64,000 bases of DNA from Chamaecyparis obtusa (taxonomy: Eukaryota > Streptophyta > Pinopsida > Cupressales > Cupressaceae), in the NCBI GenBank assembly GCA_027943335.1, contig BSBK01007845.1:248001-312000 (forward strand), given 5' to 3'. Positions 45,520 through 57,524 of this stretch are shown here, in pieces. Made by a program: the position numbers and the translations under genes. The notes beneath the pieces are model-generated. The model was not told the DNA's origin. It did not search any database and worked only from the letters and a program-made list of their open reading frames with translations. Each line of letters begins with the position of its first letter. The first letter of the stretch is position 1.

Positions 45520-46723
45520 CATTGGAAATATAATTGGGAAATGTGATGCTGAGAGGGGGGGGTGAATCAGATATCACCTACTAATCCATTTTTATATGAA
45601 TAAAACATTTTCATAGCATCAACAATACTTGTTCATAAAAAAATAATTAACATACTAAGAAGTATCCATGAAAGTACTCATAACACAATAATTTTGGTTA
45701 CCCAAAAACCCTTGAAAGGTAAAACTAGGGTGGGGATGACACCCAAAAATATTCACTACCGCAATAATAAGTTTTCCTATTAGGGCTTACAAAATTTGAT
45801 CAAAACATGATCTACCCTGTGAGGGGTCTGCCCTATTAACAGCTAAAAGACTTATACAATCTACCTTTCTAAAGGATTTGAAACTTACAACAAAGTAAGC
45901 ACTCGGTTAAGAGATTACAAAAAGTCTGTTAGGACTACTCGGTCAAGAGATTTACCTTGATACACTGGTTAGAATGTCTCAGTACCTGATCTTTCAGTTT
46001 GCAATGTATGTAGATTACAGATGTTCTCTTTACTATATTGTATTGATCTCTTCTATCAGATTTATCTCTATTCTGTCCTTTCACTTCTTAGCTCAGTCAC
46101 TGAATTCTATCTGAATGCTTCACTACTCTAAATGTGCCTCTCTACTCATTCCCTTCACATTCTCTATCTTTCACTCTTTCACATTTTAGGGTTTAGATCT
46201 TAACCTTATATAATCAACAAAACATCTTCATGATTCAAGATCTACGGTTTAGATTAATTCCTTTTGTCGCTTAAGCCTTACTAATTTTTGATTGGCTCTA
46301 GGTATTACATAGGGATCAATGATTGCAAAATAGATGTGTAATCACCTCCGTAATTACCTCAACAAACAAAATACAAAACATGAATGTCACCCAAAATGAT
46401 TTACCTTGATCACTATGCCAAAACAAACTCATATGTCATTCCTAGCTAACTCAGCAAATGCAGTTCCTGATACTCGGCATATGTTGATATCTATGTCGCT
46501 TAGTAATCATTGCATATATGACTTGGCAAAAACTAGACTCGACATAATACAAAAATACATAGTGACCATAAATTTACTCACTAGTACCACTGCTCGATAA
46601 GTATACATTACATAACTCGACCTGTACAAAATGACTCAGTCGCAATGATGACCGACCATCATTGTCTAGATAAATGACTAAGTGTGGGTCACTAATAGTC
46701 AACAAAAACTATAGAGATCTACA
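45520..46723 (-). repeat. Element C 3' LTR
   Basis: 1,204 bases ending AGATCTACA. It keeps GATGCTGAGAG with a G run and GAATCAGATATC (45545-45574), GGTGGGGATGACACCC (45729), and repeated CTCGGTTAAGAGAT / CTCGGTCAAGAGAT lines (45900-45960). Confidence 0.95.
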
Positions 46724-46746
46724 ATCTCCCCCTTTGACATTAGTGG
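46724..46746 (-). promoter_or_regulatory. Element C polypurine tract
   Basis: The minus strand reads ...AATGTCAAAGGGGGAGAT directly before TGTAGATC of the LTR. Identical over its last 12 bases to the tracts of B and H. Confidence 0.9.
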
Positions 46747-46856
46747 AAAAAACACTTTGTCATGACATTACACTTGTATTTACAAAAGTACGTAGTATTA
46801 GCATAATACCCCCCCTAAGATATATATACAATCAAAATTTTGTTACGTTCCCTTTG

Positions 46857-49800
46857 TCATGTCATGTCATTTGATTTCCCCTTGTTTTTAACACGATGAA
46901 TCTCTTCTACAGTGGGGATCTGAAATTATTTCTCCACAAATGGTTTATGCAACATCATAACCATGTGTAGTGCAGTTTCCCATCCTCTGGCAGCAACAAT
47001 TAAAACTTCTGACTACACTTCTAGGTCGGTAGCTAGATTGATTAGACTCTCGGCTGTCGACAAATTCAGATCCTTCTGAGTTAAGTCCTTAGCCTTTACC
47101 AAATTTCTTTGTATGGCCTCCAGGTGAGGTGCTAAAATTTTTTGCATAGAAAGTAGTCAAGATCTAATCTTTCAATCATTAGCCATTAGTTCAACTATCC
47201 TTCCTTGTGTATGCATGATCTTGGCATAATGTTTGGAACTAGTTTCTGCATCCACGCTTAAGGACTGACTGGTGGATTTGAGTTCTTGTTGTAGTTGATC
47301 AACCAATCATTGGTTATCCTCAGTGAACTGTTCTACATTACAAAGTTTGGTAAGTAGAGAGTGTGCATTTGCAACTACTTCTTTGGTCTATGTTACCAAA
47401 GTGGAAAGTGCGACCTGTTTTACTGCAATCTTGGCAGATACTTTCTCCAGCATCTTGGTCTCAAAATTTATTTCCAACCACTCAAATAGCTTATCACTAG
47501 TGCTACTTGCTTCATTATTTACTTTCTAAACAATATGTACAAGTTGTTCCAATATGGGAGCAAAACTGTTTACATCTGAAAACTCATAAACATCATTAAA
47601 TATGTCTTTAATTTCATACAAAACCTATTTCTGCTGATGTTCTCTTCTCAATTATTCCTGTCTACTTTTCCTTGTCAATAAATATTTCAATATTTGCATC
47701 TTCTCATAAGATAAGTTATCAGAATCTCATTTAGGAATAACAATAACTTCATCAATGGTTACCTCTGGGGAAAAAACTTCCATTCTCTTCTTCAGTGCCT
47801 TCTTCGGTGTGCTCCCACTCGGCATCTTTACAAGAGCTTGTATTGCCTCTTGTTCTGTAGGCTCTTGTACCTTAATAGCTTTGTCTTTTACTTCTTTTCC
47901 TTATGTTCCCTTATCCTCCACATGAGGGCTAGTAGCTTTTTCTTTGAACTTCTCTTCTTTATCTTATTGTAACTCCTCGGCAGATGTGGGTTGATTTGTT
48001 GGTGCTGACTTATCTTGTTCCTCGGTAGTGCTTGTACTGGCTAACATGTCAACTATAACAATTGTAGGTATGGCAGGGGTAGTGTTAACAGTTGATGTCT
48101 CATCAATTTTCAAATAAGATTTGACTTGCAAAAGTATAGTATTACTGCCCAATGAAGATGTGTCTTTTGCTTCCTCGGCCTGTATATCTTCCTCAATCAA
48201 TACTTGATTCTTGATTGGGGTAACCTCTTTTATATCAACAATGTGTACTTCTGATACCTTCTTAATTTCCTCTACCTTAGGAGCTTCAGTCTCTGGAATG
48301 GGTGATTCCATTACATTTAGTTCTGTTGCAGGCTCGACATCCTTAGATGTACTAGCACCTTGATCTTCATCTTTTTCAATCAACAAACCAAACACTATCT
48401 TCCAAATCTTGATACTTTCATGTACAACATCCTCAACCTTGTGTTGAAGGATTGAATAAGCTCTAAGCTTAGGATCAAATTTAGCTCGGTGTTGTTCCAT
48501 AATTTTTCTAATTTTTGCAGGGGTGAGATTTGATTCCACTTGTGCTAGGGTGCTCTCTCTAATTTGTTTTTTAGTATTAAGAGCATATTCCCATTTTTGT
48601 GCAACCCTATTTCTTAACTCCTTAGGGATTCATTTCTCCAACTAAACAAGTAACATCTTGAAAATGCAAAGCATTTCAAGAATAGCATCTTCAACCTTTT
48701 CTTTTTCTCCTATACTTAGGTTTCCAAACTTTAATCCTTTCAAGTCTTCCACTCCTGCAGAGTTTGTGATCTTGTGACATATGCCATCCATAGTGGGTTT
48801 AACATCCTATAATGCAACCTTCTTCTTCACCTCCTCATCACTTTCAGTTTCTTCATCATCTTCTTGTTCCAAAATAAGTTTCCTTCAAGGCCTTTTTCTC
48901 AGCACGACCTTAGGCTATGTAGGTTTTCATTTACCAGATGCAGGGGATTTATTTGGAGTCTCAGTAGTAGCTCCCCTTGTTCTAGGCCTCAGCTTAGGTG
49001 TTGATGACACTTTAGGTTTCAGTATTCTTTTCTTGGTTGGGGGCTCGGCAATCACTGGCTTCTTACCTTTCTTCTTTTCTACTTGAGCCTCTTCTTCTTT
49101 TTCTTCACTGTCACTAGAGTCACTTCGTTCATCTTCTCCTAGACCTTGGGTCAATTCTAGTGGTGCATCCTTTTCCATTTCTTCCACATATTTCTCCAAA
49201 TTCTTTACTATTTTCTTTCTCTTTCTTTCTAGAGTTGCAGCCATTAAACCCGTAGTGATTTTAGATTTGGCTTCTTCGTATGTTCCAAAGTAGGGTGCTT
49301 TGTTATCAATTTATTCAGCTAATAGGGCTATAATAGAAGCATTAGCTTCATATATATTTACTTCATAGGGTAATGGCATTAGCCATGAAACCCTAGGCAA
49401 GAATGCTTGAGCATAAGTGAAGTCTGTGTCAACTAGAAAACATATATCCTTGTTGTATTTTTCAACTAATGACACAAGGACTCTACTCCTCTTTTTCATT
49501 TTCTTTTTGAATTCAACAAAATAGTTATCCATCACACCATTAAAACTATCTCCTATCTGACCTATGAACTCACTGATTTGAACAGTAATGGGTCTCTTCT
49601 TGTCCCATATCACACCTCCATGAGTAGAAAAACACTTCTGTATATAAAAGAATAGACAGATTAGCAAAGAGCCACACTTACACTAAATTCTTTGTAGTCT
49701 GAATTGAGTTAAGATTCTCAGCAAGCTAAGTCAGCTAGAGCTTGGCAAGATCATACATGTGTCCTTTCTTAATGATTTTCCATGCCTAGTCCACTGCCAT

Positions 49801-50429
49801 ACATGGGACGATGTCCAACCAACTAGATTGGTAGAATTTGTGCAAGATAACCCTAGCAGGAAAGTCAATTTCTGGATCAGTTATGGTGGAGATCGTCATT
49901 CCACGCTTGTTCCATACCGCCTGTGTGTTTGCCTAAATGTCTTCTTTGCTTGAACACTTCATTGTCCTTTTTCCTTGAATCGTAGGGTATCCAGTAACTC
50001 ATTGGATCATTTCCTTTGTTATCTTCATAGGTCCATCTTCCAGCCATAGTTGGATATCATGTACTCAACTACTATTTTTATACATTCAACTTTGAAATTC
50101 TATGGGAAATCTAGGGCATGAACTAACCCTTATTCAGCAACTGATTTATACTCTAGCTTCAACACTCCATTCTCACATAATTTGTCATATGCCTCCCTAA
50201 TCTCATAATCTCTGATTTCTTCAATTTTGCACATGTAACAGGACCTAATATCATTCATTATCAACACATTCTCTGGAATTAAGGATAGGGTGTCAGACAA
50301 ATCTCCTTTTATTGTGGTTTCCAAAATTGCCCTAAATGTTTGTGGCTTTCAAACTTCATTTCTCACCAATTGTGCATTGAAAACTTCCATCCCTTGTTTC
50401 TTCATTGTAGCAGACGATGATGATGCCAT
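46857..50429 (-). pseudogene. Element C ORF2: large protein of unknown function (single frame, 1,191 codons)
   Basis: ATG at 50429 (MASSSATMKKQGMEVFNAQL) and a stop at 46857-46859 are exactly in register: 3,573 bases with nonsense codons but no net frameshift. Blocks in order: SYMCKIEEIRDYEIREAYDK; the W...L-R-I-T-K-E-M segment; ISEFIGQIGDSFNGVMDNYF; then CFLVDTDFTYAQAFLPRVSW and MPLPYE (about 49365-49450). A basic/acidic region follows (KKKGKKPVIAEPPTKKR, PKLRPRTRGAT), then a long helical, Glu-rich C-terminal half. No enzymatic motif. The conserved block and the bipartite-looking basic runs recur in A and B, so this is a shared family protein. Its role is unknown. Confidence 0.7.
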
Positions 50430-50982
50430 ATTAATTTAAAAATTTCTAAAAAGAAATGTTTTCTCGGTAATGTACCTTTCTCATAAGTGTCTTGTAGATG
50501 ATTTTTGTCGATGGCACGCTGAAAAGATTCAGAATCACCTTTAACAAACTGGTTGCTCGCACTTTGAATTTCTCAAATAAATCTCAATTCACTTGGTGAA
50601 ATGAAATGGGTGGAAACTTTCCACTTTATAGATTCCAAAAAGTGGAATTAGGGCCTATAAATGCTCCATACAAAATTTCTAAGTGGAATACAGTTGTCTT
50701 AGCAAACTCATGTTAACCTCGGCTAACACAAGCTCTGTCAATATAACCGTTAAGACATAGCTCAATGTATATAGCATCTCGGCCATAATAGGTGCTCGGC
50801 ATACATTGATAACTCGGTCAAGACACTGACACCCAACATCAAAAATGAAATTCTCTATTTCACTCAGATATGTCCTAATGCATCTTTATCTATGCAGATA
50901 TAAAATTTTACTCAATTTTTATGTTAGGAACTGATGTAAGATAAAGCCTTGTAAGATTCAGTTCCAAACATACCTTCTATGC
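50430..50982 (-). other. Element C: spacer between ORF1 and ORF2
   Basis: 553 bases without an open frame on either strand, AT-rich. Equivalent in place to the spacers of A and B. Confidence 0.5.
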
Positions 50983-52329
50983 TTAGTTAGAAGAAGTGTG
51001 ATCACCTAATCCATCGGATTGGGTGACCTCAGATGTGCTAGCTTCACTTGTTCTTTCTTCTTCTTTCTTCTTCCATGTCTTGTCCATCTGATTTTTCAAT
51101 TTTTCACGGATATCTTCATTCTTATTTTGATCATTGCTCAACATAGGTGATCTAAAATCTTTCTTTAGGTGACCTATCTTATTACACTTGTAACATACCA
51201 TGCTTCCATTCATCCATCTTTTAGATTTGCCTCTGAAATGAGTCTTCATACAATTTGCTCCAATGTGTTCATATTTTCCACAGTAATGACAATTGTACCA
51301 AGTGTTATAATCCTAATTGTATGAGTTATTCCTCACAGGTGACTTATTCTATTCATTTGATGACCATCTAGGTTTAGATCTGCATTCAAATTCTTTATGC
51401 CCATACTTCTGATATTTGAAACAATTGCCTTGAAACTTAGGTGAGGTAGACAGATTATTGACCTTAGACCTACATTCATGTGCCTGATGTCCATGTTTCT
51501 TACAGTTAAAGCAATGCCCATTGAACTTAGGTTTAGGACCAAACTTACCATGTTTTCTTCTGCATATGTTTGTTGTATATCCTAGATTTCCATAGTGATG
51601 GCATGTGGGCTTGTTGTTCTTTGGTTTATCATTCTTCTATTCTCCATTCTTTGATGATTCTCCTTCTTCAGTAGATGATGCATGTTCATTTAGTCCAAGT
51701 CCAGATCTATCACCAGATCTTTTAGGTGACCTTAACAGTTCTTCAAAATATTTTTCAGCTTCATTAGGTTTGTTCATCCTTTCATTGATTTCCTTTTCAG
51801 ATTTTAGTTCACTCTTTAATTAATCATTTTTAGACCTCAGTTGGTTGATTTCCATATCTTTCCTGCCCAACTCTTGATTAACCAGCAGCAATTGATTTAC
51901 CATTTCTAGTTGATTATTAGTCAACCTCTACATGTCACTTGTCCTTTCATCTAGTCTTATTGCAATTTGTCTTTTTTCTTCTTCATCCATTGTCTTATCA
52001 TCTTCAACTTTCTTTTTCTGTTCAACTACTTCACAAAGTCTGACAGATTGAATTTCCTATTCTCTCCTTAGATTTCTGATGTCATCATTTAGTATGGTGT
52101 TTTTCTCCAGTAGCTCTTTTATGGCTTTGTCACTTTCTACAAAGTTTCCATTATCAAATAGTCCAGTGGTATCTTCTTCTTGATATTGTGACTCATTTTG
52201 CTGAATAGCAATTTCTCTCCTTCTCAAGGATTTCTTCAATTCGCTTCTTGCTGCTTCCAGTTGTTGTAATGTCAACTGTACATCAATCTTTTGATTCTCA
52301 ATGAACTTTCCCAGCTTATAGACTTCCAT
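50983..52329 (-). pseudogene. Element C ORF1: coiled coil with five zinc knuckles (Gag-like)
   Basis: ATG at 52329 (MEVYKLGKFIENQKIDVQLT), 50 bases after the primer site, to a stop at 50983, exactly 449 codons in register with stops inside. A heptad-rich first half (LEAARSELKKSLRRREIAIQ, KAIKELLEKNTILNDDIRNL) is followed by CHHYGNLGYTTNIC, CFNCKKHGHQAHEC, CFKYQKYGHKEFEC, CHYCGKYEHIGANC and CYKCNKIGHLKKDF. The second and fourth are complete CCHC knuckles, the others have one or two changes. The tail holds IREKLKNQMDKTWKKKEEE, matching IREKMNKTWRRK in A. Presumed RNA-binding particle protein. Confidence 0.75.
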
Positions 52330-52379
52330 CTCAAGATCTTTTTCTTCAAGTGGTTAGACTTTCTATGAGAAACCTTGCA

Positions 52380-52391
52380 ACTCTGATACCA
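52380..52391 (-). promoter_or_regulatory. Element C primer-binding site (initiator tRNA-Met)
   Basis: The minus strand reads TGGTATCAGAGT, one change at the last base from the consensus, with the AT spacer to the LTR. Confidence 0.95.
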
Positions 52392-52393
52392 AT

Positions 52394-53596
52394 TGTTGGA
52401 AATATAATTGGGAAATGTGATACTGAGAGGGGGGGTGAATCAAATATCACCTACTAATCCTTTTTGATATGAATAAAACATTTGCATAGCATCAACAATA
52501 CTTGATCATAACAAAATAACTAACATACTAAGCAGCATCCATGAAAGTACTCATAACACAGTAATTTTGGTTACCCAAAAACCCTTGAAAGGTAAAACTG
52601 GGGTGGGCATGACACCCACAAATCTTCACTACTGTATTAATAAGTTTGCTTGTTAGGGCTTACAAAATTTGATCAAAACATGATCTACCCTATGAGGGGT
52701 CTACCCTGTTAAGAGCTAAAAGACTTATACAGTCTACCTTTCTAAAGGATTTGAAACTTACAACAAAGTAAGCACTCAGTTAAGAGATTACAAAAAGTCT
52801 GTTAGGACTACTCGGTTAAGAGATTTACCCTGATACTCTGGTTAGAATGTCTCAGTACCTGATCTTTTAGTTTGCACTGTATACATATTATAGATCTTCT
52901 CTTTACTGTATTGTATTGATCTCTTCTATCATATTTATCTCTATTATGTCCTTTCACTTCTTAGCTTAGTCACTAAATTTTGTCTAAATGCTTCACTACT
53001 CTGAATGTGCCTCTCTTCTCATTCCCTTCACATTCTTTATCTTTCACTCTTTCACATTTTAGGTTTTAGATCTTAACCTTATATAATCAACAAAACATCT
53101 TCATGATTCAAGATCTACGGTTTAGATTAATTCCTTTTGCCGCTTAAGCCTTACTAATTTTTGATTGGCTCTAGGTATTACATAGGGATCAATGATTGCA
53201 AAATAGATGTGTAATCACCTCCGTAATTACCTCAACAAACAAAATACAAAACATGAATGTCACCCAAAATGATTTACCTCGATCATTGTGCCATAACAAA
53301 CTCATATGTCAATCCTAGCTAACTCGGCAAATACAGTTCCTAATACTCAGCATATGTTGATATCTCTGTCACTCAATAATCATTGCATATATGACTCAGA
53401 AAAAACTAGACTTGACATAATACAAAAATACATAGTGACCATAAATTTACTCGGCAATACCACTGCTCGGTAAGTATACATTACATAACTCGGCCTTTAC
53501 ATAATGACTTGGTCGCAATGATGACCGACCATCATTGCCTAGATAAATGACTAAGTGTGGGTCACTAATAGTCAACAAAAACTATAGAGATCTACA
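52394..53596 (-). repeat. Element C 5' LTR
   Basis: TGTTGGAAATATAATT...TCTACA, 1,203 bases, the partner of 45520-46723, followed by ACCTT. Confidence 0.95.
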
Positions 53597-53601
53597 ACCT
53601 T

Positions 53602-54902
53602 TTGCGGGTGATTCCACCTCACTATAATAAAGTAGCTTTGTTGAGTCTAAAGACTCCAAAGCTATATTAACTTCTTTCTCTTGATTACGACTATCATCTT
53701 GAGAAAGCTATGTATGTTGTACTGAGTAGCGCTACTCCTAGCCCTACTTGTAGGGGTGTATGTATTTAGTTTTTGGTGTGGTTGTGAGGCCCCAGCCCTG
53801 TATCAGGAGCACCAAAGGTTAGTGTGAATGGAAGCCCACTAAACACTCTCTTACTTAGTTGCCTACCTGGATCACCTCCGAAAAGAGATATTATCTTTGC
53901 GCAGGGAGGGGGAAGAATCTCTCCCCTATATTCTCACCATAGGCATGCACCTGGACATTTGAAGGTGGTATATGACACTAGCCCCTACTTCAAGGGTAAC
54001 CTTTGAACATATATTATTGAGTCCTTGGAAACACCAAAAACACAGGCACCCTCTAGGGGGTGACATGGCTGTGTGAGGTGAACGCATGCACATAAGTTGT
54101 GAGGCATGGATTTTGTGTTCTCTACCATTTTATTTGTAGGGATAAATGAGTGTTTGTTTTGAGTCTTAAACTATCCAACATGATCAAACTTGTCAAGACT
54201 CCCATGATTCTTCTGAGTTGCTTTGTCCTCAGTAGAATTGTTTGCGACTACTGATTTCATCACTATTGATTGGTCCAAACTTTATGCTTGTAAACTATTG
54301 GTTTCAACATTCAAATTGAAATTTTCTGATTCAAACTATCTGAAAATTGGAAATTCTACCAAAGAAGAGTTCATGCCGTGTCTCGAAATCTAATTTTTTG
54401 TCTCAAAAAATATGTCAATCTATCGAACCCTAGTCTTTTCCCACATGAGATTTCAGGATCTTGTGCATTTCCTCATGTGAGACAACACTTTCTCACATGC
54501 AGTTCAACATTTCTTTGCACAAAATTTTATTTCTTCATACGAGACTATCCCCTAATTTTCAAAATAGCGAGCTAATTCTTGTTGACTGGTCAACTTTCTA
54601 CCTAATCTAGTTTTTGCTTGGGGTTTGTCTGCCTATTCTCCTATTTTCCACTTTCTAAAACTGGGCGTCTTGAGTTGAGAACCAAATGGTTACTGCTTAA
54701 ACTCACATTGTCTCTCTATTGTCTATCCTATCCTACTATTTTCTTGTTCCTTGAGATGTGATAGTCACATCTTGGTTGTTCTAGCCTTACTCTCGACAAT
54801 TCATGCTGGGTACATTTCACTTTTACCTCTTTTTTTTTGCTATCCTAGAGACAAAGTTCTGAGCATAATCCTAAGTCCTCCCTCATTACTTAATCTTCAT
54901 CT
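53602..54902 (+). other. Element F leader, right of element C
   Basis: This continues the leader left at 45514. It has no persuasive frame. TTTCCTCATGTGAGACAACA and CACTTTCTCACATGCAG (54465-54500) repeat the motif seen on the other side of C, which supports one leader split by C. It ends at the ATG of gag, 54903. Confidence 0.55.
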
Positions 54903-57519
54903 ATGCCTGTTACAGCTAGAAGTGGCAACGTCTTCCCCATACGTGGTACTGGACATTGTAGAGGTAGATCTCACAATCAAGGAAGAGGTCTTTTCGAACC
55001 TATCACGCAACTTGAGTGTCAAGAGGGATCCTCATGTTCCTCCTCACCAAGAGTCTTAAGAGAGAATTTGTCTCGATCCTCATCTCCTATCAGTTGGCCT
55101 AGGGTCACGCAAACATTTCACGTAGACATCAGTTCGAATCAGAATCTAGTGTTCCAAGAGCATTACAATTTGTTGTTTCGAACACAGCTTGACTTATTCT
55201 TTCAAGAACAACACAACCCATTGTTCCAAGATCAGAAAAACTCTAAAAGGTCACTTTCTCAAACCAACCTTATTGACACTATCGACCTTATTGACCCTTT
55301 CGACCCTATCAATCCTATTGACCATAATGAATCTGTTGCCACAACCTCTTGGCATATTATGCACACTCGTGTTGAATTTGTACATGTTGCACAATCTCAC
55401 ATTGACAAGATGGGAGACCCATTCCATTTCCCAGAGGGGGATACACCAAAATTCATGATCAATCTCGAAATGACCAACATCATGATCACTCTCGAAAGGA
55501 CCAACGTCATGATCAATCTCAAAACAACTAGCAACAATATCACTATCACTCTCAAAATGACCAGAATCAAGATCAAGCCCCAAGCATTTTTGAAATTCTT
55601 GGTAATGATGATGAAGAGATAACCCAAAATGACATAGATGTTGTGAAAGACAATAAGAGTCTTAGCAAGATGATGGAAATTCTCCTTGTAGAAGAGAAGG
55701 AGAAATATTTTCTAGAACTGGCTAAACAAGGGGCCAAGTTACCCCCAGATTTCAAAGTACAGACACTTGTGGCCAAAGAAGAGGAAACCGAGACTGCTAA
55801 GTTGCAAAGGTTAGTTCAAGACATGAAAGACCAAATTAGTCAACTTGTAAAGGATAAGGATAAATTAGTACAATAGTTCATGATGGAAAGCATTTTCCCT
55901 TTCCCATTCGATAAGAGTCTTAAAATGCCACCTTTTCCCAAAGGTGTGGAACTCCCCAAGTATGACAAATATCATGGTACTACTGATCCCCAAGATCACT
56001 TGAGAGATTTTGGTGCTCTATCCATGGACTTCATACATGATCAGACTTATCTCATGTGCTTCTTTCCTCATAGTTTGGGTGGTCAGCTATGGAGTGTTTC
56101 TCTCAACTACCCACCGATATCAAGTCTTTTGATGAAATTTCTAATTTGTTCCTCTAGCATTATTCGCACAATATCCAGCATCCAGTCAATATCTAAGATC
56201 TTTGTAATCTGAAACAGCAAAAAGGGAAACCTTTCTTGGCATTTCTATAGAGATGGAGACAACTCTGTACAAAATATCCTCACAAACTACCTAAGTCTGA
56301 AAAACTCAACATCTTCTTAGATAATCTCGTTCCCAATTTTGGATATCATGTACAACTGCAAGGCCCTCTAACTTTCGATAATATGATTAAACAAGCTATG
56401 AGGATAGAAGCATTTATGGTCAAGAAAGGAGAGTTGACTTTGAACAAGGATAAAAAATAGGGGTCTTCCTCCTTGAACAAAGACAAAGGTAAGTTTGTCA
56501 ACAAAAACAAAGGTGTTGTAAATGATGGAGTTGTTGACAATGTGACCCCAAAACCTTCAAAGTCTATTTTCAACCTTACCTCTAGTTTACAGGCAGCCAA
56601 AGCCATTGAGAAGGCTATGACAGATACTCAACAACCTTCAAGATTTTCTAGAAACAAACTTTGGGCTTCTCAACCCAAGCGTGAGTTTACTTCCTTGGGA
56701 GAACCCCTTGACATGGTTTACAAGACTCTTGTGCAAAACCAAATACTTGCTCCTTTGGAAAATTTGCGTCCCTATGACCCGCAACCATGACATGCTTGGT
56801 GGAATGAAACTGCATATTGCGATTATCACCAAAATAAGGGTCATAAGACTTTTGGTTGCATTCAGCTTAGACATAAGATCCAAGATTTTATCGACAATGG
56901 GGATATTGTTGTGAGCGGTCATAACAAGAACTCAGATCATCAGGCATTCAAAAACCCTTTTCCTCCTCACGAGAAGGGTGAATCTTCCAAAACCAAGAAT
57001 GCCAATGCCAAGGTTAACTACACATACACTACCAATGACAATGTCATTAATATGGTTGAACCTGTTGAGGTTGAATATTGTGATGTGATCACTATCAAAG
57101 GGAGTGAGGATTCTCCTAAGCCTAAGACTCCATTTATCTTCCAAGGCCCTATGTCTCATTCTTCCAAACCACAATCATCTCAGGATTGTGTGAACATTAT
57201 TACCAGATCTTGTGCAAAGATCACCATTAAGGGTCCTGGCCCTTCTACATTTGCACTGAAGCAAACTGTGGATAAAAATGATGTTGGTCCTACTAACAAG
57301 AACTTAAAATCAATCCTCATGCCTAGTACTACTAATTACAGCATTCTAGACCAGTTGCAACATACCAACACTTAGATCACTATCTTTGAGCCATTGAAGA
57401 TCTCACCTGCTCATAGGTAGATTCTTGATAAACCCCTCATTGAGGCAAATGTCCCAAAAGATTTAGATCTTGATCGGTTTTAATCCATGGTGGGTCACCT
57501 GACCTCACCGCATTATCTA
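54903..57519 (+). pseudogene. Element F: Gag
   Basis: ATG 54903 (MPVTARSGNVFPIRG) opens a Gag with a Ser/Arg/Gln-rich lead. A repetitive segment follows (about 55430-55570, tandem units encoding ...EMTNIMITLERTNVMIN...). A coiled coil comes next (55643-55876), then the core from about 55940 (VELPKYDKYHGTTDPQDHLR, FIHDQTYLMCFFPHSLGGQL). A CCHC-like motif, CDYHQNKGHKTFGC, is at about 56815-56860 and is followed by IQDFIDNGDI. The last part (56911-57519) is Ser/Lys/Pro-rich. Frames change at about 55870, 56215 and 56460 and stops are frequent. It ends SPHYLSF at the solo LTR. Confidence 0.8.
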
Positions 57520-57524
57520 TCTTT

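Larger units (their letters stand above)
45520..53596 (-). mobile_element. Non-autonomous LTR element C (complete)
   Basis: LTRs at 45520-46723 and 52394-53596, target duplication ACCTT at 45515-45519 and 53597-53601. Minus orientation: primer site, ORF1, spacer, ORF2, polypurine tract. The left LTR starts CATTGG where the right starts TGTTGG, and it ends TCTACA. About 16 differences in ~212 aligned LTR bases. No RT or integrase. It sits in the leader of F. Confidence 0.95.

Noticed and set aside
55251..55627. Antisense frames of Val/Leu/Asp repeats at 55251-55627
   Set aside because: They read the complement of the repeated segment of F Gag. The periodicity belongs to the Gag repeat.
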